In this document: positions 63,410-64,000 of the stretch, piece after piece | Layout: each line of letters opens with the position of its first letter | How positions within the stretch are numbered: position 1 is the stretch's first letter | Assembly: GCA_037974335.1 (NCBI GenBank) | Contig: CM075760.1 | Location: forward strand, 40,340,603-40,404,602 | DNA: 64,000 nt | Direction of reading: 5' to 3' | DNA from: Prionace glauca | Taxonomy: Eukaryota > Chordata > Chondrichthyes > Carcharhiniformes > Carcharhinidae | Notes under the pieces: model-generated | What the model saw: the letters and a program-made list of their open reading frames with translations, nothing else | What the model was told of the DNA's origin: nothing | The model's database searches: none | Translations under genes and position numbers: made by a program

Positions 63410-64000
63410 AACAATGTTAGTCTGCATCTATAAACTCGTTAAATTCTGCTGTGAATTGAACGAGTTGCGAATGTGTACAAATAATACAAATAATTCAATC
63501 CTGCCATTGCGTCCTGAAATACAGCATTTCTGATTTTCCTGAAGCATTTGACACAGAGGTGACACCAATGTAATATGGATGAAACACCAGATTAGTAATC
63601 TTTAGCAACAAGTGAATACATGCAGGCGTTGCTCAAGCTTAATTAAAAATTTTGAATATTGTTTCTGTCTAATTTCAAATCGCGTGAGAAGCGAACGCGA
63701 CAACCATTACACTCCAGATACTTGGCGCCTGATAATCAATAAATGTCAGTGAATTCATAATGATCAGAGAGTATGAGGATGCTGCAGCAAATATGAAATG
63801 GATAAGTGAAGTTAGCAACACCCATTGAAGGTTGCATTGGTTGGAAATGGATATTGTTCACCTGATATAAGGAGAGATGGACTTAGGGGCATAGGATTCA
63901 CAGAATAATAGGGAGTGAAATGGACAGAAACACAATGGCAATGACAAGTCAGAGAGAGAGTTAGGGAGAGATACAGTGACAGAAGTAGATAGATAAAGGG
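63410..64000. other. No gene recognised
   Basis: AT-rich sequence to the window end; nothing named. Confidence 0.35.

Noticed and set aside
1-64000. J, D or constant segments of the receptor
   Set aside because: Looked for 12-spacer RSSs with FGxG frames and for Ig-constant exons; none convincing. The window seems to be V-only.

Overview
The window looks like nuclear DNA of a cartilaginous fish, most likely a shark. The evidence is rearranging antigen-receptor V segments with leader, intron, V exon and a 23-type recombination signal sequence (RSS), many CR1 LINEs of two lineages, tRNA-derived SINEs with the V-SINE type central block, Penelope-like tails, and vertebrate tRNA genes. The species call is inference; the V segments, LINEs, tRNAs and GPCR are read from the sequence.

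The main content is a T-cell receptor V cluster, probably alpha/delta (V ends read CALR, CAFR, CAVS, CALS). I find 18 V segments, in mixed orientation. Apparently usable (leader ATG, splice sites, both Cys, Trp, RSS): 1741-2168 (-), 40045-40519 (+), 41604-42525 (+), 46336-46760 (-), 50696-51159 (+), 52889-53360 (+), 60876-61326 (-). One more (6269-6601, +) has a perfect RSS but a stop in an intronless leader. Broken or partial: 1025-1282 (-), 4123-4412 (+), 5309-5615 (-), 9146-9662 (+), 15995-16114 (+), 19131-19578 (+), 38527-38722 (-), 49173-49954 (+), 52124-52370 (-), 59839-60279 (+). No D, J or C segment was seen, so this is an interior V part of the locus.

Layout. 0-10 kb: V segments in both orientations. 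10.4-13.8 kb: a long CR1 with an intact ORF2. 14-19 kb: SINE, CR1 and a second copy of the 4.4-5.3 kb V flank. 19-24 kb: one V with a 10-bp deletion, then old LINEs and pyrimidine-rich DNA. 24.4-30.4 kb: a two-exon rhodopsin-class GPCR (GPR139-like) whose 5-kb intron is full of LINE relics, followed by a 36-bp minisatellite carrying CCAAT motifs. 31-38 kb: LINE relics and a second intact CR1 ORF2 on the minus strand. 38-53.5 kb: the densest V region. 53.8-59.2 kb: CR1, tRNA-Glu relic, tRNA-Asn, tRNA-Val. 59.8-61.7 kb: a convergent pair of V segments. 62.5-63.4 kb: LINE relic.

How the parts fit: V segments are joined by RAG to downstream (D)J segments. Segments in one orientation join by deletion, the others by inversion. 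V promoters carry CCAAT boxes and CRE-like decamers, and CTCF-like motifs recur just 3' of several RSSs. The family appears to have grown by block duplication (4.4-5.3 with 16.1-17.0 kb; 39.3-40.6 with 48.4-50.0 kb; an inverted pair near 2.1 and 9.1 kb), and retroelements have cut or flanked many copies. Coordinates of old repeats are approximate because no alignment could be run.
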